From Pseudomonadota bacterium (lineage in GTDB: Bacteria > Pseudomonadota > Gammaproteobacteria > Burkholderiales > Burkholderiaceae_C): DNA of 64,000 bases. The translations under genes and the position numbers were made by a program. The number at the start of each line of letters is the position of its first letter. The stretch's first letter is position 1. The notes under the pieces are model-generated. The model had not been told where the DNA came from and ran no database searches. It was given only the letters and a program-made list of their open reading frames with translations. Location: NCBI GenBank assembly GCA_963205115.1, contig CAUJHV010000061.1, positions 1 to 64,000 of the forward strand. The letters run 5' to 3'. Shown one piece after another: positions 43,962-54,869 of this stretch.

Positions 43962-44163
43962 GCTTGGGGCCCGGGGTTCGGGCCAAGGGTTCGCAGCCTG
44001 CTGACGCCCGTGGCGGGCGCACCAGTCGGAAGGCGCGAGGGCTTCAGAAGGGAAGTCTGAAACGACTGCGCCGCGGTGACTGGACGCCGCGGCGCAAGGG
44101 GCAGTGTAGCCGTATCGCGCGAATCGCCGCCGCGCCGGGGTGGACCGGTGTTGCAACGGATTG

Positions 44164-45015
44164 TCAGGCGGGCCCGCCCGAGCGCAGTGCCGCAGCTTCC
44201 TGCAGCACCGCGCGGATCTCCCCGAGCAGGTCGATGGCGTCGATCGGGTGCGTCAGGAAGCGCTGTGCGCCCATCGCAAGCCCCTGCTTGCGCAGCAGGT
44301 TGTTGTAGGTCGACGCGGTCAGCAGGATGAAGGGCACGGCGCGGCTGCGTTCGTCGCGCCGCATCGCGGCGAGCAGGTCGATGCCCGTGCCACCGGGCAT
44401 CAGCACGTCGCACAAGACCAGGTCGACCCGCGTGGCCAGCAGCAGCTCGCGCGCCTCGGCCACGGAGGTGGCGGCGAGCGTGCGGTAGCCCGCCGGTTCG
44501 AGCAGCTGGCACTTGTAGTGCAGGTTGGCCGGCGTGTCGTCCACCACCAGCAGCATGAGGCCGGGCAGGGGCGCCCGACAGTCGTCCGGCACGTCCCCCG
44601 GCGCCGCGCCCGCGGCCGATGCGGCGTCGGGCGCGGCGGGCGCGCGATGCCCCGCGCCCAGCATCGACTCGATCGCCTTGAGGAAGGCGGGCGGATCGAT
44701 CGGCTTGGCGAAATGCGCGTCGAAACCGACCGCCAGGGCGCTGTCGCGGTCCCCGACCATCGCATGCGCGGTCACCGCGACCAGCGGGATGCCGGCCAGC
44801 CGCGCATCGGACTTCAGTTCAGCGGCCACCGCGTAGCCGTCTCGGCAGGGCATCTCGACATCGCACAGGATCAGCGTCGGCTCGAGTTCGCGCGCCAGGA
44901 CGACCCCGCGGTCGCCGTCCATCGCGGCATGCACCTCGTGTCCCTGCGACTCCAGCAGGAAGACCATGAGCTCCAGGTTGACCGGGTTGTCCTCGATGAC
45001 CAGCACGCGTGCCAT
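44164..45015 (-). CDS. Dual-receiver response regulator
   Basis: 283 residues from ATG 45015 (a further in-frame codon upstream only adds a leader). Receiver 1 (1-125): RVLVIEDNPVNLELMVF, phospho-Asp in ILCDVEMPCRDG, VAVTAHAM and AHFAKPIDP. Receiver 2 (155-280): LVVDDTPANLHYKC, LVLCDVLMPGGTG, ILLTASTY and RFLTHPIDAID, where the usual Lys of the KP motif is His, so this receiver may be degenerate. No output domain is fused. It starts seven bases after the kinase stop and forms a two-gene phosphorelay. Confidence 0.9.
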   Translation of the reverse strand: MARVLVIEDNPVNLELMVFLLESQGHEVHAAMDGDRGVVLARELEPTLILCDVEMPCRDGYAVAAELKSDARLAGIPLVAVTAHAMVGDRDSALAVGFDAHFAKPIDPPAFLKAIESMLGAGHRAPAAPDAASAAGAAPGDVPDDCRAPLPGLMLLVVDDTPANLHYKCQLLEPAGYRTLAATSVAEARELLLATRVDLVLCDVLMPGGTGIDLLAAMRRDERSRAVPFILLTASTYNNLLRKQGLAMGAQRFLTHPIDAIDLLGEIRAVLQEAAALRSGGPA

Positions 45016-45022
45016 GGTCGAC

Positions 45023-46492
45023 CTAACGGTGCCGGGCAACCGCCAGCGTGAAGCGGCTGCCCTGGCCTTCCACGCTGGCGGCGGTGAGCGAGCCGCCCAT
45101 CAACTCGGCCAGCTTGCGCGACAGATGCAGCCCCAGCCCGGTTCCGTTGCCCCTGTGTTCCCGCTTGCCGACCTGGACGAATGCCTGGAACAGGCGCTGC
45201 AGGTCGTCGGGTGCGATGCCCGGGCCGGTGTCTGCCACGCTGAAGGCGACGGCCGGCCGGCCGTCCTGCAGCGTCGCGGGCTGGATCTCGATCGTCACGC
45301 CGCCGTCTTCGGTGAATTTCAGGGCGTTGTTGACCAGGTTCAGCAGTACCTGCTGGATGGCCCGGTGTTCGCCCGAAGCGAACAGACCCGTTTCCCCGGC
45401 GACGACCTCGAGCGTGAGCCCCCGTTCCTGCGCCAGCGGCCGCAGGGTGGACGCCACGGCTTCCGCCAGCGGCATGCACTCGACCGCCTCCCGCGCGAAT
45501 TCCACGTGACCGGACTCGATCTTGGCCAGGTCGAGCAGGTCGTTGATCAGCGACAGCAGGTGCTGGCCGCTCGCGCGCACATGCTGCAGCTGGCGTTCCT
45601 GCTTGTCGGTCAGCGGCCCGGGCAGCTGCATCAGCAGGATGCCGGTGAAGCCCAGGATGGCGTTCAGCGGCGTGCGCAGTTCGTGGCTCATCGTCGCCAG
45701 GAAGCGGTCCTTGGCGTTGCTGGCGCGCTCGAGCTCCAGGTTCTTTTCCTGCAGCGCACGTTCGATGCGCTTGCGGTCGCTGATGTCGCGGATGGCGCTC
45801 ATCACCATGCGTCGGCCGTCCAGCTCGATCGGGCTGAGGCTGATCTCCACCGGGAACTCGCTGCCGTCGGCGCGCAGGCCCAGCAGCTCTAGGCCGCGGC
45901 CCATCGGGCGCAGCCGCGGCAGGTGCAGGTACGCCGTGCGCTGCGGCAGGTGCTGGGCACGCAGCCGCTCGGGCAGCAGCATCTCGATCGGATGTCCGAT
46001 CGCGTCGGCAGGGGCATGGCCGAAGATCGAGCGCGCCTGCGCATTGAACAGCACGATGCGGCCGGTGTCGTTGATCACGACCACGGCGTCCGGCAGCGAT
46101 TCCAGCAGGTTCTGGTAGCGCGCCTGCAGCAGGTTGGTATCCAGCGCCACGCGCGAGGCGGTCAGGTCGCTGATGGTGCACACGCGGTGCTGGATCTCGC
46201 CGTCCGTGCCCCGCTGCACGCGCCACGAACAGCGCACGTGGATGACCGCGCCGTCCTTGCGCCGGTGCATCGTTTCGCGCGGGGCCGCTTCGCCTTGCGG
46301 TGGCTCGTCAGGCGCCATGCCCGCGGGAGCCAGCAACTGCGCCATCGGCTGGCCCAGAGCTTCTTCTTGTTCGAAGCCGTAGATGCGTTCGGCGGCGCTG
46401 TTCCACCAACGCACGACGCCGTCCCGGTCCAGCAGGATCAGGCCGTCCGGAGAATGCTCGACGATGAGGCGGGTGACTTCATCGATGCTCAT
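45023..46492 (-). CDS. PAS-domain sensor histidine kinase
   Basis: 489 residues, no membrane segment. PAS 1 (about 5-115, ADGLILLDRDGVVRWWNSAA-type pattern in VEHSPDGLILLD) and PAS 2 (about 125-245, ESLPDAVVVINDTGRIVLFN, with DISDRKRIERAL) precede the HisKA region MSHELRTPLNAILGF (H270) and the HATPase with NLVNNALKFT, DTGPGIAP and GNGTGLGLHL. The kinase is cytosolic and its PAS domains likely sense an internal cue such as redox state. It is cotranscribed with the dual receiver. Signal unknown. Confidence 0.93.
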   Translation of the reverse strand: MSIDEVTRLIVEHSPDGLILLDRDGVVRWWNSAAERIYGFEQEEALGQPMAQLLAPAGMAPDEPPQGEAAPRETMHRRKDGAVIHVRCSWRVQRGTDGEIQHRVCTISDLTASRVALDTNLLQARYQNLLESLPDAVVVINDTGRIVLFNAQARSIFGHAPADAIGHPIEMLLPERLRAQHLPQRTAYLHLPRLRPMGRGLELLGLRADGSEFPVEISLSPIELDGRRMVMSAIRDISDRKRIERALQEKNLELERASNAKDRFLATMSHELRTPLNAILGFTGILLMQLPGPLTDKQERQLQHVRASGQHLLSLINDLLDLAKIESGHVEFAREAVECMPLAEAVASTLRPLAQERGLTLEVVAGETGLFASGEHRAIQQVLLNLVNNALKFTEDGGVTIEIQPATLQDGRPAVAFSVADTGPGIAPDDLQRLFQAFVQVGKREHRGNGTGLGLHLSRKLAELMGGSLTAASVEGQGSRFTLAVARHR

Positions 46493-46597
46493 CTATGAAG
46501 TGATCATCACACGCCGGCAGCTTTCCGGCGGAATGACCCAATTGCTCACGCGGCATCCCGCGGCCGCCCTGCGCGTCGGCGCCGGGCGAGGCGGCGG

Positions 46598-47008
46598 TCA
46601 GGCGGGCATGGGCTGGCGGCCTTGGAGGCGCAGCCAGCCGCGTGCGATGCGGTAGACCGCCCACACGCCCAGGACCGCCAGACCGATGTACCAGGTGGCG
46701 AAGCCGATGATCACCAGCGTGAGCGGCAGCGACACGACGACGATCAGCACGGCCCACAGCAGCACCCACCAGAAGGTGCGGATCTGCCAGTTGAAGTGCG
46801 ACTCCAGCCAGGTGCCGCGCACGTCGCCGCGCTTGACGTAGTTGATGATCAGCGCGATCACGGACGGCAGGCCCAGGAAGGCGCCCACAACCGTGGCCGA
46901 GCCGAAGATGCCCAACGCCAGGCCGAACGCGTGCAGCGCGTACGTGATGTGGGTCAGCCGGACCAGCGACGCGTCGGATTCGATGGCGGCCAGGGTGGTG
47001 GTGTTCAT
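46598..47008 (-). CDS. DUF4870-type small membrane protein
   Basis: 136 residues from ATG 47008, nine bases after GGAGGGG. Three or four hydrophobic stretches (THITYALHAFGLALGIFGS, VIALIINYVKRGDVRGTW, TFWWVLLWAVLIVVVSLPLT, IIGFATWYIGLAVLGVWAVY) give the DUF4870 layout. The RGTWLESHFNWQIRTFWW segment between helices is the conserved block. Function unknown; members are often annotated as Tic20-like. Minus-strand neighbour of the kinase operon, separated from it by 105 bases. Confidence 0.8.
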   Translation of the reverse strand: MNTTTLAAIESDASLVRLTHITYALHAFGLALGIFGSATVVGAFLGLPSVIALIINYVKRGDVRGTWLESHFNWQIRTFWWVLLWAVLIVVVSLPLTLVIIGFATWYIGLAVLGVWAVYRIARGWLRLQGRQPMPA

Positions 47009-47303
47009 CTCGCATGCCCCTCCTTCTTGGGCAAGCGCTATTTTCCGGCGTCGGCCCGGAATGCAAGGGCTGCTGCGACGAAATGCCCCCACAGCGGACC
47101 GAACGGTCGCCCGCGCCGACAGGCGTGCGCCTGGCGCCGTCGCCGGTGTGGCGCGCCGAACGCGCCGGCGGTTGCGCGCCCCGTGTCCGGTTCTCGCACC
47201 TGTGCGGCAGCCGACCCCGGCGTTGGAGGACAATGTCAGGTTGTCCTGCGGCTGCGCGCCTGGCGCGGCTGCCTATCGAACCGCTACGGAAAACCCCAAG
47301 CCC
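47009..47303. other. Intergenic region between divergent genes
   Basis: 295 bases between the DUF4870 gene and ettA, which are divergent, so two promoters are expected. The minus side holds the clear GGAGGGG ribosome site of DUF4870. I see no repeat or RNA; promoter hexamers cannot be assigned in this GC-rich stretch. Confidence 0.4.
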
Positions 47304-48968
<1,665 letters not shown>

Positions 48969-48981
48969 GGTCGCCGGGTCC

Positions 48982-49022
48982 GCACGACACCCGCCGGTGC
49001 GGGTGCCGTGTGCGGGCTTTTC
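48982..49022 (+). terminator. Terminator after ettA
   Basis: A seven-base stem cacccgc/gcgggtg with loop cggt, extended imperfectly by gcacg/cgtgtgc, is followed by a run of T at 49018-49022. It begins 14 bases after the ettA stop. Confidence 0.6.
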
Positions 49023-49143
49023 CCGAGTTGTTCCGGTGATGCCCCGAAGGTGTGGCGTGCAGGCTTGACCGCACAATCGGCGGCGGTTGCCGCGCGTTGG
49101 TGCGGTGGACCGATCCCCGTCACTTCCCGATTGGCAACTGCCC

Positions 49144-52005
49144 ATGCGTGTTCGCCCGACCGTTCTTTCGCGCTCATCGCTGGCCCTGGCCGCGTTGCTG
49201 GCCCTGGCGGGCTGTGCGCAGTTCCAGTGGCCCGCAGCGCCGGGCGCCGTGACGCCGGCGTCTGCGACCGCATCGACGCCCGCATCTGCGCCGGCCGTGG
49301 CAGCAGCGGCTCCTGCACCCCGACCTGTGGTGCGTTCCACGCCAGTCCCGCCGACTGGCACGACCGCGGCCGCCGGAGCAGCAACTGCGCCGCGCCCGCC
49401 CGCGTCGGCCCCAACCGCGGCGCCCGCACCCGGCTCGCCGCCCAGTTTCGACAGCGTGACCAAGGATGCCACCCGCAGTGACGGACTGATCGCGGTCTGG
49501 CGCAAGGACGACAAGGTCTGGCTCGAGTTGAAACCCGAGGACTTCGACAAGCCCTTCTTCCTGTCGCCCAAACTGTCCAAGGGGCTCGGCGAGGGCGTGC
49601 TGTTCGGCGGGATGATGATGCCGTCGCGCGTCGGCCGCGCGCAGGTCGTCGAGTTCCGACGCGTGCACAACACCGTGCACCTGGTGGCGCGCAACCTGCG
49701 CTACGTGGCCAATCCGGCCACGCCTGAGGCACGCGCCGTCGAACGCGGCTTCGCGGACAGCATGCTGTCGGGCGCGCCGGTGGCCAGCCAGCCGCATCCG
49801 CAGCGCAACACGGTGCTCGTCGATGCCGCACCGCTGTTTCTGGGCGATCTGATGGGCCTGGCACCGATCCTGCAACAAACCTATCGGCAGGGCTACTCGC
49901 TGGATCCGCGCTACACCGGCTTCACGTCGGTGCGCAGCATGCCCGATCAACTGGCCCTGGACGTGCGGGCGCATTTCGCCACGCCGTCGCTGGCCAGCGC
50001 GCCGCCTGTCTCGCTGCCTGGCGCACCGGTGCCTACCGTGCCCGGCTCGCTGGCCGATCCGCGCAGCATGCTGCTGGGCGTGTATTACTCGATCTCGAAG
50101 ATGCCCGAGCAGCCGATGAAGCCCCGCCGGGCCGATCCGCGCCTGGGCCACTTCACCAGTTCCGTCGACGACTTCAGCACCGACGCGCGGCCCTCGACGC
50201 GGGTGCGCCACATCGACCGCTGGCGGCTGGAGAAGAAGGACCCGGCCGCTGCCCTGTCCGAGCCGGTCAAGCCGATCACGTTCTGGATCGACCGGACCGT
50301 GCCGCTGCGCTACCGCGATGCCGTCACCGCCGGCATCGTCGAGTGGAACAAGGCCTTCGAGAAGATCGGCTTCAAGGATGCGATCGTGGCCCGGGTGCAA
50401 CCCGACGACGCCACCTTCGACACGCTGGACGTCGGCGTGGCCTCCGTGCGCTGGATCACCACCGCATCTCCTCGTTTCGATGGTTATGGGCCCAGCGTGA
50501 CCGACCCGCGCAGCGGTGAGATCCTGGATGCCGACATCGTGATCGATGCAGGGGCCGCCCGCACGATGAGAACCCTGCGCGCGCAGGTGCTCGACGGCGC
50601 GACCGACCTGAACTTTCCCGCGTTGATGCAGTTCCCGCGTGAGTCACGCGCGGCACATGCGGCGCATGCGGCGCACGATGCCGGCCCCGACGCGGCTTGC
50701 GAATTCGGCGCGCACCTCAGCGAGCAGATGGGCTATGCGCTCGAGGTGCTGGCCGCGCGTGGCGACATCGGGCCGGACGACGAGACCACGCAGCAATTTG
50801 CCATCGAACGCGTCAAGGCCGTCACGGTGCACGAAATCGGCCACGCGCTGGGCCTGCGCCACAACTTCCGATCCTCGCGCGCCTACACGCTGGCCCAACT
50901 GGCCGACCCCGTATTCACCGCGGCCAATGGCATCACGGCCTCGGTGATGGACTATCCCGACCTGAACCTGCCGCCGCCGGGCACGTCGCTGGCCCAGCAC
51001 GGCGCGGTCTTCCGCACGGGCCTGGGGCCCTACGACTACTGGGCCATCGAATACGCCTACTTGCCGCTCGAGCCCGCTGCGGAGAAGCAGGCGCTGCAGC
51101 GCATCGCCGAGCGTGGAACGGACCCGCTGCTGGCCTACGGTACCGACGAAGACAACTCGCTGGGCATCGATCCGGAATCGCTGACCTTCGATCTGGGTGA
51201 CGACCCCGTGGCCTACGCGCGCCAGCGATTTGCCATCGCCCGCGACCTGATCCGCCGGCAGGAAAGCCGCACGCTGCGCGGCGACCAGAACTACACGGCG
51301 CTGCGCCGTGCGGTGCGATTCGCGGTGCGCGACGTGGCGGTCTCGGCCGGCATCCTGGCGCGCCAGATCGGCGGCGTGCGCACCCTGCGCGATTTCCCGG
51401 GCAGCGGCCGCGACCCGCTGCAGCCCGTCGCCGCCGATGTGCAGCGTGCGGCGCTGGACCTCCTGGCTCAGCACGTGCTCTCGACGGACAGTTTTGCGCT
51501 GTCGCCCTCGTTGCAGCGCAAGCTGGCACCGGACTTCGAGGAACGCGGCGAGGGCGGGCAGAGCACCGACTACCCGATCATCGAAACCTTGTCGGGCCTG
51601 AAGAAGGCGCTGCTGGGGCAGTTGATGAGCGACAGCCTGGCCTCACGGATGCTGGACAGCGAAGGCAAGTCGGCGCCTGGCGCGGCCATGACGCTGTCCG
51701 AGCTGTACCGGCGCATCGGGACGGCGGTCTGGAGCGAGCTCGACAGCCGCGCCGACATTCTCACCACCCGCCGCGAGCTCCAGCGCGACCACGTCAACCG
51801 GCTGTCGGCGCAGTTGCTGCGTCCCTCGACCGGGCGCACCGATACGCGCGCGGTCCTGCGCACCGAAGCACGCGTGCTGCTCAAGCGCCTGCAGGTCGCC
51901 ACGGCACGCAAGGGCCTCAGCCCCGAGTCCCGGGCACACCTGGAAGACAGCCTCGAGACCCTCGACCTGGCTTTGAAGGCCCGGCTGCAGCGCGTCGGAC
52001 TCTGA
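49144..52005 (+). CDS. Large zinc-dependent metalloprotease lipoprotein (DUF5117/DUF5118 type)
   Basis: 953 residues from ATG 49144. A lipoprotein signal is visible: MRVRPTVLSRSSLALAALLA LAGC, with the lipobox cysteine near residue 25. A Pro/Ala-rich linker (about 35-110) is followed by the large domain. The zincin motif HEIGHALGLRHN (H563, E564, H567, H573) is complete, and a downstream MDYPDLNLPPPG is the methionine-turn region. It matches the DUF5117/DUF5118 zincin family of outer-membrane or periplasmic proteases whose substrates are unknown. The length and domain order are typical for the family. Confidence 0.88.
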   Translation: MRVRPTVLSRSSLALAALLALAGCAQFQWPAAPGAVTPASATASTPASAPAVAAAAPAPRPVVRSTPVPPTGTTAAAGAATAPRPPASAPTAAPAPGSPPSFDSVTKDATRSDGLIAVWRKDDKVWLELKPEDFDKPFFLSPKLSKGLGEGVLFGGMMMPSRVGRAQVVEFRRVHNTVHLVARNLRYVANPATPEARAVERGFADSMLSGAPVASQPHPQRNTVLVDAAPLFLGDLMGLAPILQQTYRQGYSLDPRYTGFTSVRSMPDQLALDVRAHFATPSLASAPPVSLPGAPVPTVPGSLADPRSMLLGVYYSISKMPEQPMKPRRADPRLGHFTSSVDDFSTDARPSTRVRHIDRWRLEKKDPAAALSEPVKPITFWIDRTVPLRYRDAVTAGIVEWNKAFEKIGFKDAIVARVQPDDATFDTLDVGVASVRWITTASPRFDGYGPSVTDPRSGEILDADIVIDAGAARTMRTLRAQVLDGATDLNFPALMQFPRESRAAHAAHAAHDAGPDAACEFGAHLSEQMGYALEVLAARGDIGPDDETTQQFAIERVKAVTVHEIGHALGLRHNFRSSRAYTLAQLADPVFTAANGITASVMDYPDLNLPPPGTSLAQHGAVFRTGLGPYDYWAIEYAYLPLEPAAEKQALQRIAERGTDPLLAYGTDEDNSLGIDPESLTFDLGDDPVAYARQRFAIARDLIRRQESRTLRGDQNYTALRRAVRFAVRDVAVSAGILARQIGGVRTLRDFPGSGRDPLQPVAADVQRAALDLLAQHVLSTDSFALSPSLQRKLAPDFEERGEGGQSTDYPIIETLSGLKKALLGQLMSDSLASRMLDSEGKSAPGAAMTLSELYRRIGTAVWSELDSRADILTTRRELQRDHVNRLSAQLLRPSTGRTDTRAVLRTEARVLLKRLQVATARKGLSPESRAHLEDSLETLDLALKARLQRVGL

Positions 52006-52107
52006 TGGTCGGCGGCGGGCCAGTGGGCCCGCTGTCCGTGACCTGTCCGCTCTCGAGGCCTTAACGCGCGCCGCTGTCGGCGTGCCCGCGTCGCGCAAGG
52101 GCGAACA

Positions 52108-53055
52108 TCAGCGCCACAGCCACGCGGCCCCGCGCACACCCGAGGCATCACCGTGCATCGCCGGCACCAGCCGCGTGCGCACGGGGTCGCGCGCACCCGC
52201 GCTGAACACCCATTGATCCCACAGTTCGGGCACGCGCCGGTACAGGTGCGGCATCAGCGACAGCCCGCCGCCCAGCACGATCACGTCGGGATCCAACAGG
52301 TTGATGATGCTGGCCAGCGCGCGCGCCAGGCGCGAGGCGTGGCGTTCGAGCGTCGCCTGGCTGCCGGCATCGCCGGCGGCGGCGTCTTCCGCGATCTGCC
52401 GCGCGGCAACGAACCGACCCGTCTGGCGTTCGTGGTCCCGGCTGATGCCCGGGCCGCTGACCCAGGTCTCGACGCAGCCTTGCTGGCCGCAATAGCAGGC
52501 CGGGGCCGGCAGCTCGTCGGCGGTTGGCCAGGGCAGGGGGTTGTGGCCCCACTCGCCGGCGATGCGGTGCGCGCCGGTGATCACCTGCCCGCCCACGACG
52601 ATGCCCGCGCCCGTGCCCGTGCCCAGGATGGACGCAAAGACCACGTCCGCACCGGCGCCTGCGCCGTCCGTGGCCTCGGACAGGGCCAGGCAGTTGGCGT
52701 CGTTGGCAAAACGCACCGGCTGCCCGATGAGCCCGGCCAGGTCGTCCGGCAGGCGCTTGCCGTTCAGGCAGGTGGAATTGGCATTCTTGATCGTGCCGTC
52801 GGCGGAGACCGCGCCGGGGCCACCCACGCCGACCGTCATGTCGGCGGGCCCGCACAGCAGCCGCGCGATGCCGACTACATCGGCCAGGACCTCGAGCGTC
52901 GCCCGGTAGTCGCCCGCGGGCGTGCCGATGCGGCGGTGCCAGACCTCGCGCCCGTCGGCATTGAAGAGTGCGGCGTGGATCTTCGTGCCGCCCAGGTCGA
53001 TGCCCAGCGCGTGTACGCGGTGGTCTTCAACTTCTTTTTCTCCCTCGATCGTCAA
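52108..53055 (-). CDS. ROK-family sugar kinase (fructokinase/N-acetylhexosamine kinase type)
   Basis: 315 residues from TTG 53055, chosen because GGGGAGGAG lies seven bases upstream; a GTG at 53079 has no such site. GIDLGGTKIHAALFNADGRE is the phosphate-1 loop, DANCLALSEATDG is the catalytic region with Asp, ILGTGTGAGIVVGGQV the ATP glycine loop, and CYCGQQGCVETWVSGPG the zinc-binding CxCGxxGCxE motif that follows H in RIAGEWGHNPL. ROK kinases phosphorylate glucose, fructose or amino sugars. No operator-like site or transport gene is adjacent, so the sugar is unknown. Confidence 0.9.
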   Translation of the reverse strand: MTIEGEKEVEDHRVHALGIDLGGTKIHAALFNADGREVWHRRIGTPAGDYRATLEVLADVVGIARLLCGPADMTVGVGGPGAVSADGTIKNANSTCLNGKRLPDDLAGLIGQPVRFANDANCLALSEATDGAGAGADVVFASILGTGTGAGIVVGGQVITGAHRIAGEWGHNPLPWPTADELPAPACYCGQQGCVETWVSGPGISRDHERQTGRFVAARQIAEDAAAGDAGSQATLERHASRLARALASIINLLDPDVIVLGGGLSLMPHLYRRVPELWDQWVFSAGARDPVRTRLVPAMHGDASGVRGAAWLWR

Positions 53056-53116
53056 CGCCCGCTCCTCCCCACTGCGCACTTCAGGAACCGCCGGACTGCG
53101 TGTCCCGGCGTGCCCC

Positions 53117-53884
53117 TCAAGTCCCGGTTGTCCCGGTGTCTTCCGAACCCGCTGTCCACCGCCCGTCGGTCAGCACCTGGAACGGGCGGAACTGTGTCTT
53201 GTAGGCCATCTTGGGGCTCTCGCCGATCCAGTAGCCCAGGTAGACATGCTTGAGCTTGAGTTGTCGGGTCTGCTCGATCTGCCACAGCACGCTGTAGGTG
53301 CCGTAGCTGGCGTGGGTGATGTCGGGGTCGTAGAAGGTGTAGACGGCAGACAGGCCGTCGTTGAGCACGTCCAGGATGGACACCATGCGCAGGACGCCCG
53401 GGCCCTGGCCGTCGGCGGCAGGCTCGCGGAATTCGACGAGGCGCGAATTGACGCGGCTTTGCAGCAGGAACTGCGTGTACTGGTCGACGCTGTCGTGGTC
53501 CATGCCGCCGCCGCTGTGCCGGCCGGCCTGGTAGCGCAAGTAGAGCTGGTAGTGCTCCGGCAGGAAACCCAGTCGCAGCACGCGCGACTTCAGGTCGGCG
53601 TGCGCCTTCCACGTGCGCCGCTGCGTGCGGCTGGGCTTGAACTCGGCCACGGGAATGCGCAGCGGCACGCAGGCCTTGCAGCCGTCGCAGTAGGGGCGGT
53701 AGGTGAACATCCCGCTGCGCCGGAAGCCGTTGGCGACCAGGCCGGAATACGCATCGGCGTGGATCAGGTGACTGGGCGTGGCCACCTGGCTGCGGGCCAG
53801 ACGCCCCGGCAGGTAGCTGCACGGATACGGCGCCGTGGCATAGAACTGCAGCGAAGAGAGCGGAAGCTCTTTGGGAAACGTCAC
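53117..53884 (-). CDS. bpt: Aspartate/glutamate leucyltransferase (Bpt)
   Basis: 255 residues from GTG 53884, eight bases after an AGGA. The N-terminus TAPYPCSYLPGRLARSQVAT and CDGCKACVPLRIPVAEFKPS with its CxxCxxC-type cysteines are the R-transferase signature; the GNAT-like C-terminal half includes SAVYTFYDPDITHASYGTYS and YLGYWIGESPKMAYKTQF. Bpt adds leucine to N-terminal Asp or Glu of proteins so that ClpAP can degrade them. It lies just after aat, 128 bases apart, forming the N-end-rule pair. Confidence 0.93.
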   Translation of the reverse strand: MTFPKELPLSSLQFYATAPYPCSYLPGRLARSQVATPSHLIHADAYSGLVANGFRRSGMFTYRPYCDGCKACVPLRIPVAEFKPSRTQRRTWKAHADLKSRVLRLGFLPEHYQLYLRYQAGRHSGGGMDHDSVDQYTQFLLQSRVNSRLVEFREPAADGQGPGVLRMVSILDVLNDGLSAVYTFYDPDITHASYGTYSVLWQIEQTRQLKLKHVYLGYWIGESPKMAYKTQFRPFQVLTDGRWTAGSEDTGTTGT

Positions 53885-54012
53885 GCGTTCAATCCTGCCA
53901 TCGGGCCTCGATCGGGCCTGTTCTTGCGCGCGGTCTGGGTTCCTCGCGCCCTGCGAGCCGGTTCCTTCCGGCCCTCTTCCCTGCGGGTTGCAGCTGCGCC
54001 GGCATGGCCGTT

Positions 54013-54753
54013 TCAGTCTGCGAGCCCAAGGGTCGCCCAGTGCCGCGGATCATAGGACCAATCACGGATGTCACCGCCCCCGAGGCCAAGGGTGAGCATC
54101 CGTTCGAAGAGCTCACGCGGCACTTCGAAAGCACCCAGGCTGGCCAGGTGTCGCGTGTTCTGCTGGCAGTCGATGACCGGCACCTCGTGCACGCGGCAGA
54201 ACGCGACGAGTGCCGACAAGGCGATCTTGGAGGCATCCGTGCGACGCGCGAACATCGATTCGCCGAAGACCATGCGGCCGATGGACACGCAGTACAGGCC
54301 GCCGACGAGTTCCTCGTCGATCCAGGTTTCCACGCTGTGCACGCGGCCCGCGCGGTGCCAGATGCGGTAGGCACGCACCATCGCGGGGACGATCCAGGTG
54401 CCGCTCTGGCCCTCGCGCGGCATGCTCGCGCAGGCGTCGATCACCTGGTCGAAGGCGGTGTCGAAGCGGATCTCGCAGCCGGGTGTGTCGATGAAGCGGC
54501 GCAGTGTCTTGCGCAGCGAACGCGAGAGCTTGAAGGCCTGCGGCGGCAGCACCATGCGCGGGTCGGGGCTCCACCACAGCACCGGCTGGCGTTCGCTGTA
54601 CCAGGGAAAGATGCCGTGGCGGTAAGCCTCTTCGAGGCGCTCGATCGACAGCCGCCCGCCGGCCGCCAGCAGACCCGGTGCCTCGGATTCGGGCGGCATC
54701 GCGAGCTGGGTTGGCGGCAAGGGCCGCTGCTCGTCGATCCAGTGCAATTGCAT
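54013..54753 (-). CDS. aat: Leucyl/phenylalanyl-tRNA--protein transferase (Aat)
   Basis: 246 residues. EAPGLLAAGGRLSIERLEEA, YRHGIFPWYSERQPVLWWSP, DPRMVLPPQAFKLSRSLRKT and GGLYCVSIGRMVFGESMFAR are the conserved family blocks; the C-terminus VIDCQQNTRHLASLGAFEVP R is standard. The enzyme moves Leu or Phe from tRNA to proteins with N-terminal Lys, Arg or Met, marking them for ClpS/ClpAP. It is the upstream gene of bpt on the minus strand. ATG 54753. Confidence 0.96.
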   Translation of the reverse strand: MQLHWIDEQRPLPPTQLAMPPESEAPGLLAAGGRLSIERLEEAYRHGIFPWYSERQPVLWWSPDPRMVLPPQAFKLSRSLRKTLRRFIDTPGCEIRFDTAFDQVIDACASMPREGQSGTWIVPAMVRAYRIWHRAGRVHSVETWIDEELVGGLYCVSIGRMVFGESMFARRTDASKIALSALVAFCRVHEVPVIDCQQNTRHLASLGAFEVPRELFERMLTLGLGGGDIRDWSYDPRHWATLGLAD

Positions 54754-54869
54754 GACGTGATACTAGCGCGCCATGCCGTTTCACCCAATGGCCGAAGCCC
54801 CCGCGACCCTGCCGTGGTCTGGGGATGGACAAGCGCGGGGCCGCCCTGCCGAGCGGGCCCGCCCGCCGT

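Noticed and set aside
44164..46492. Classic hybrid kinase in one gene
   Set aside because: The receiver pair is a separate gene with its own start seven bases after the kinase stop.
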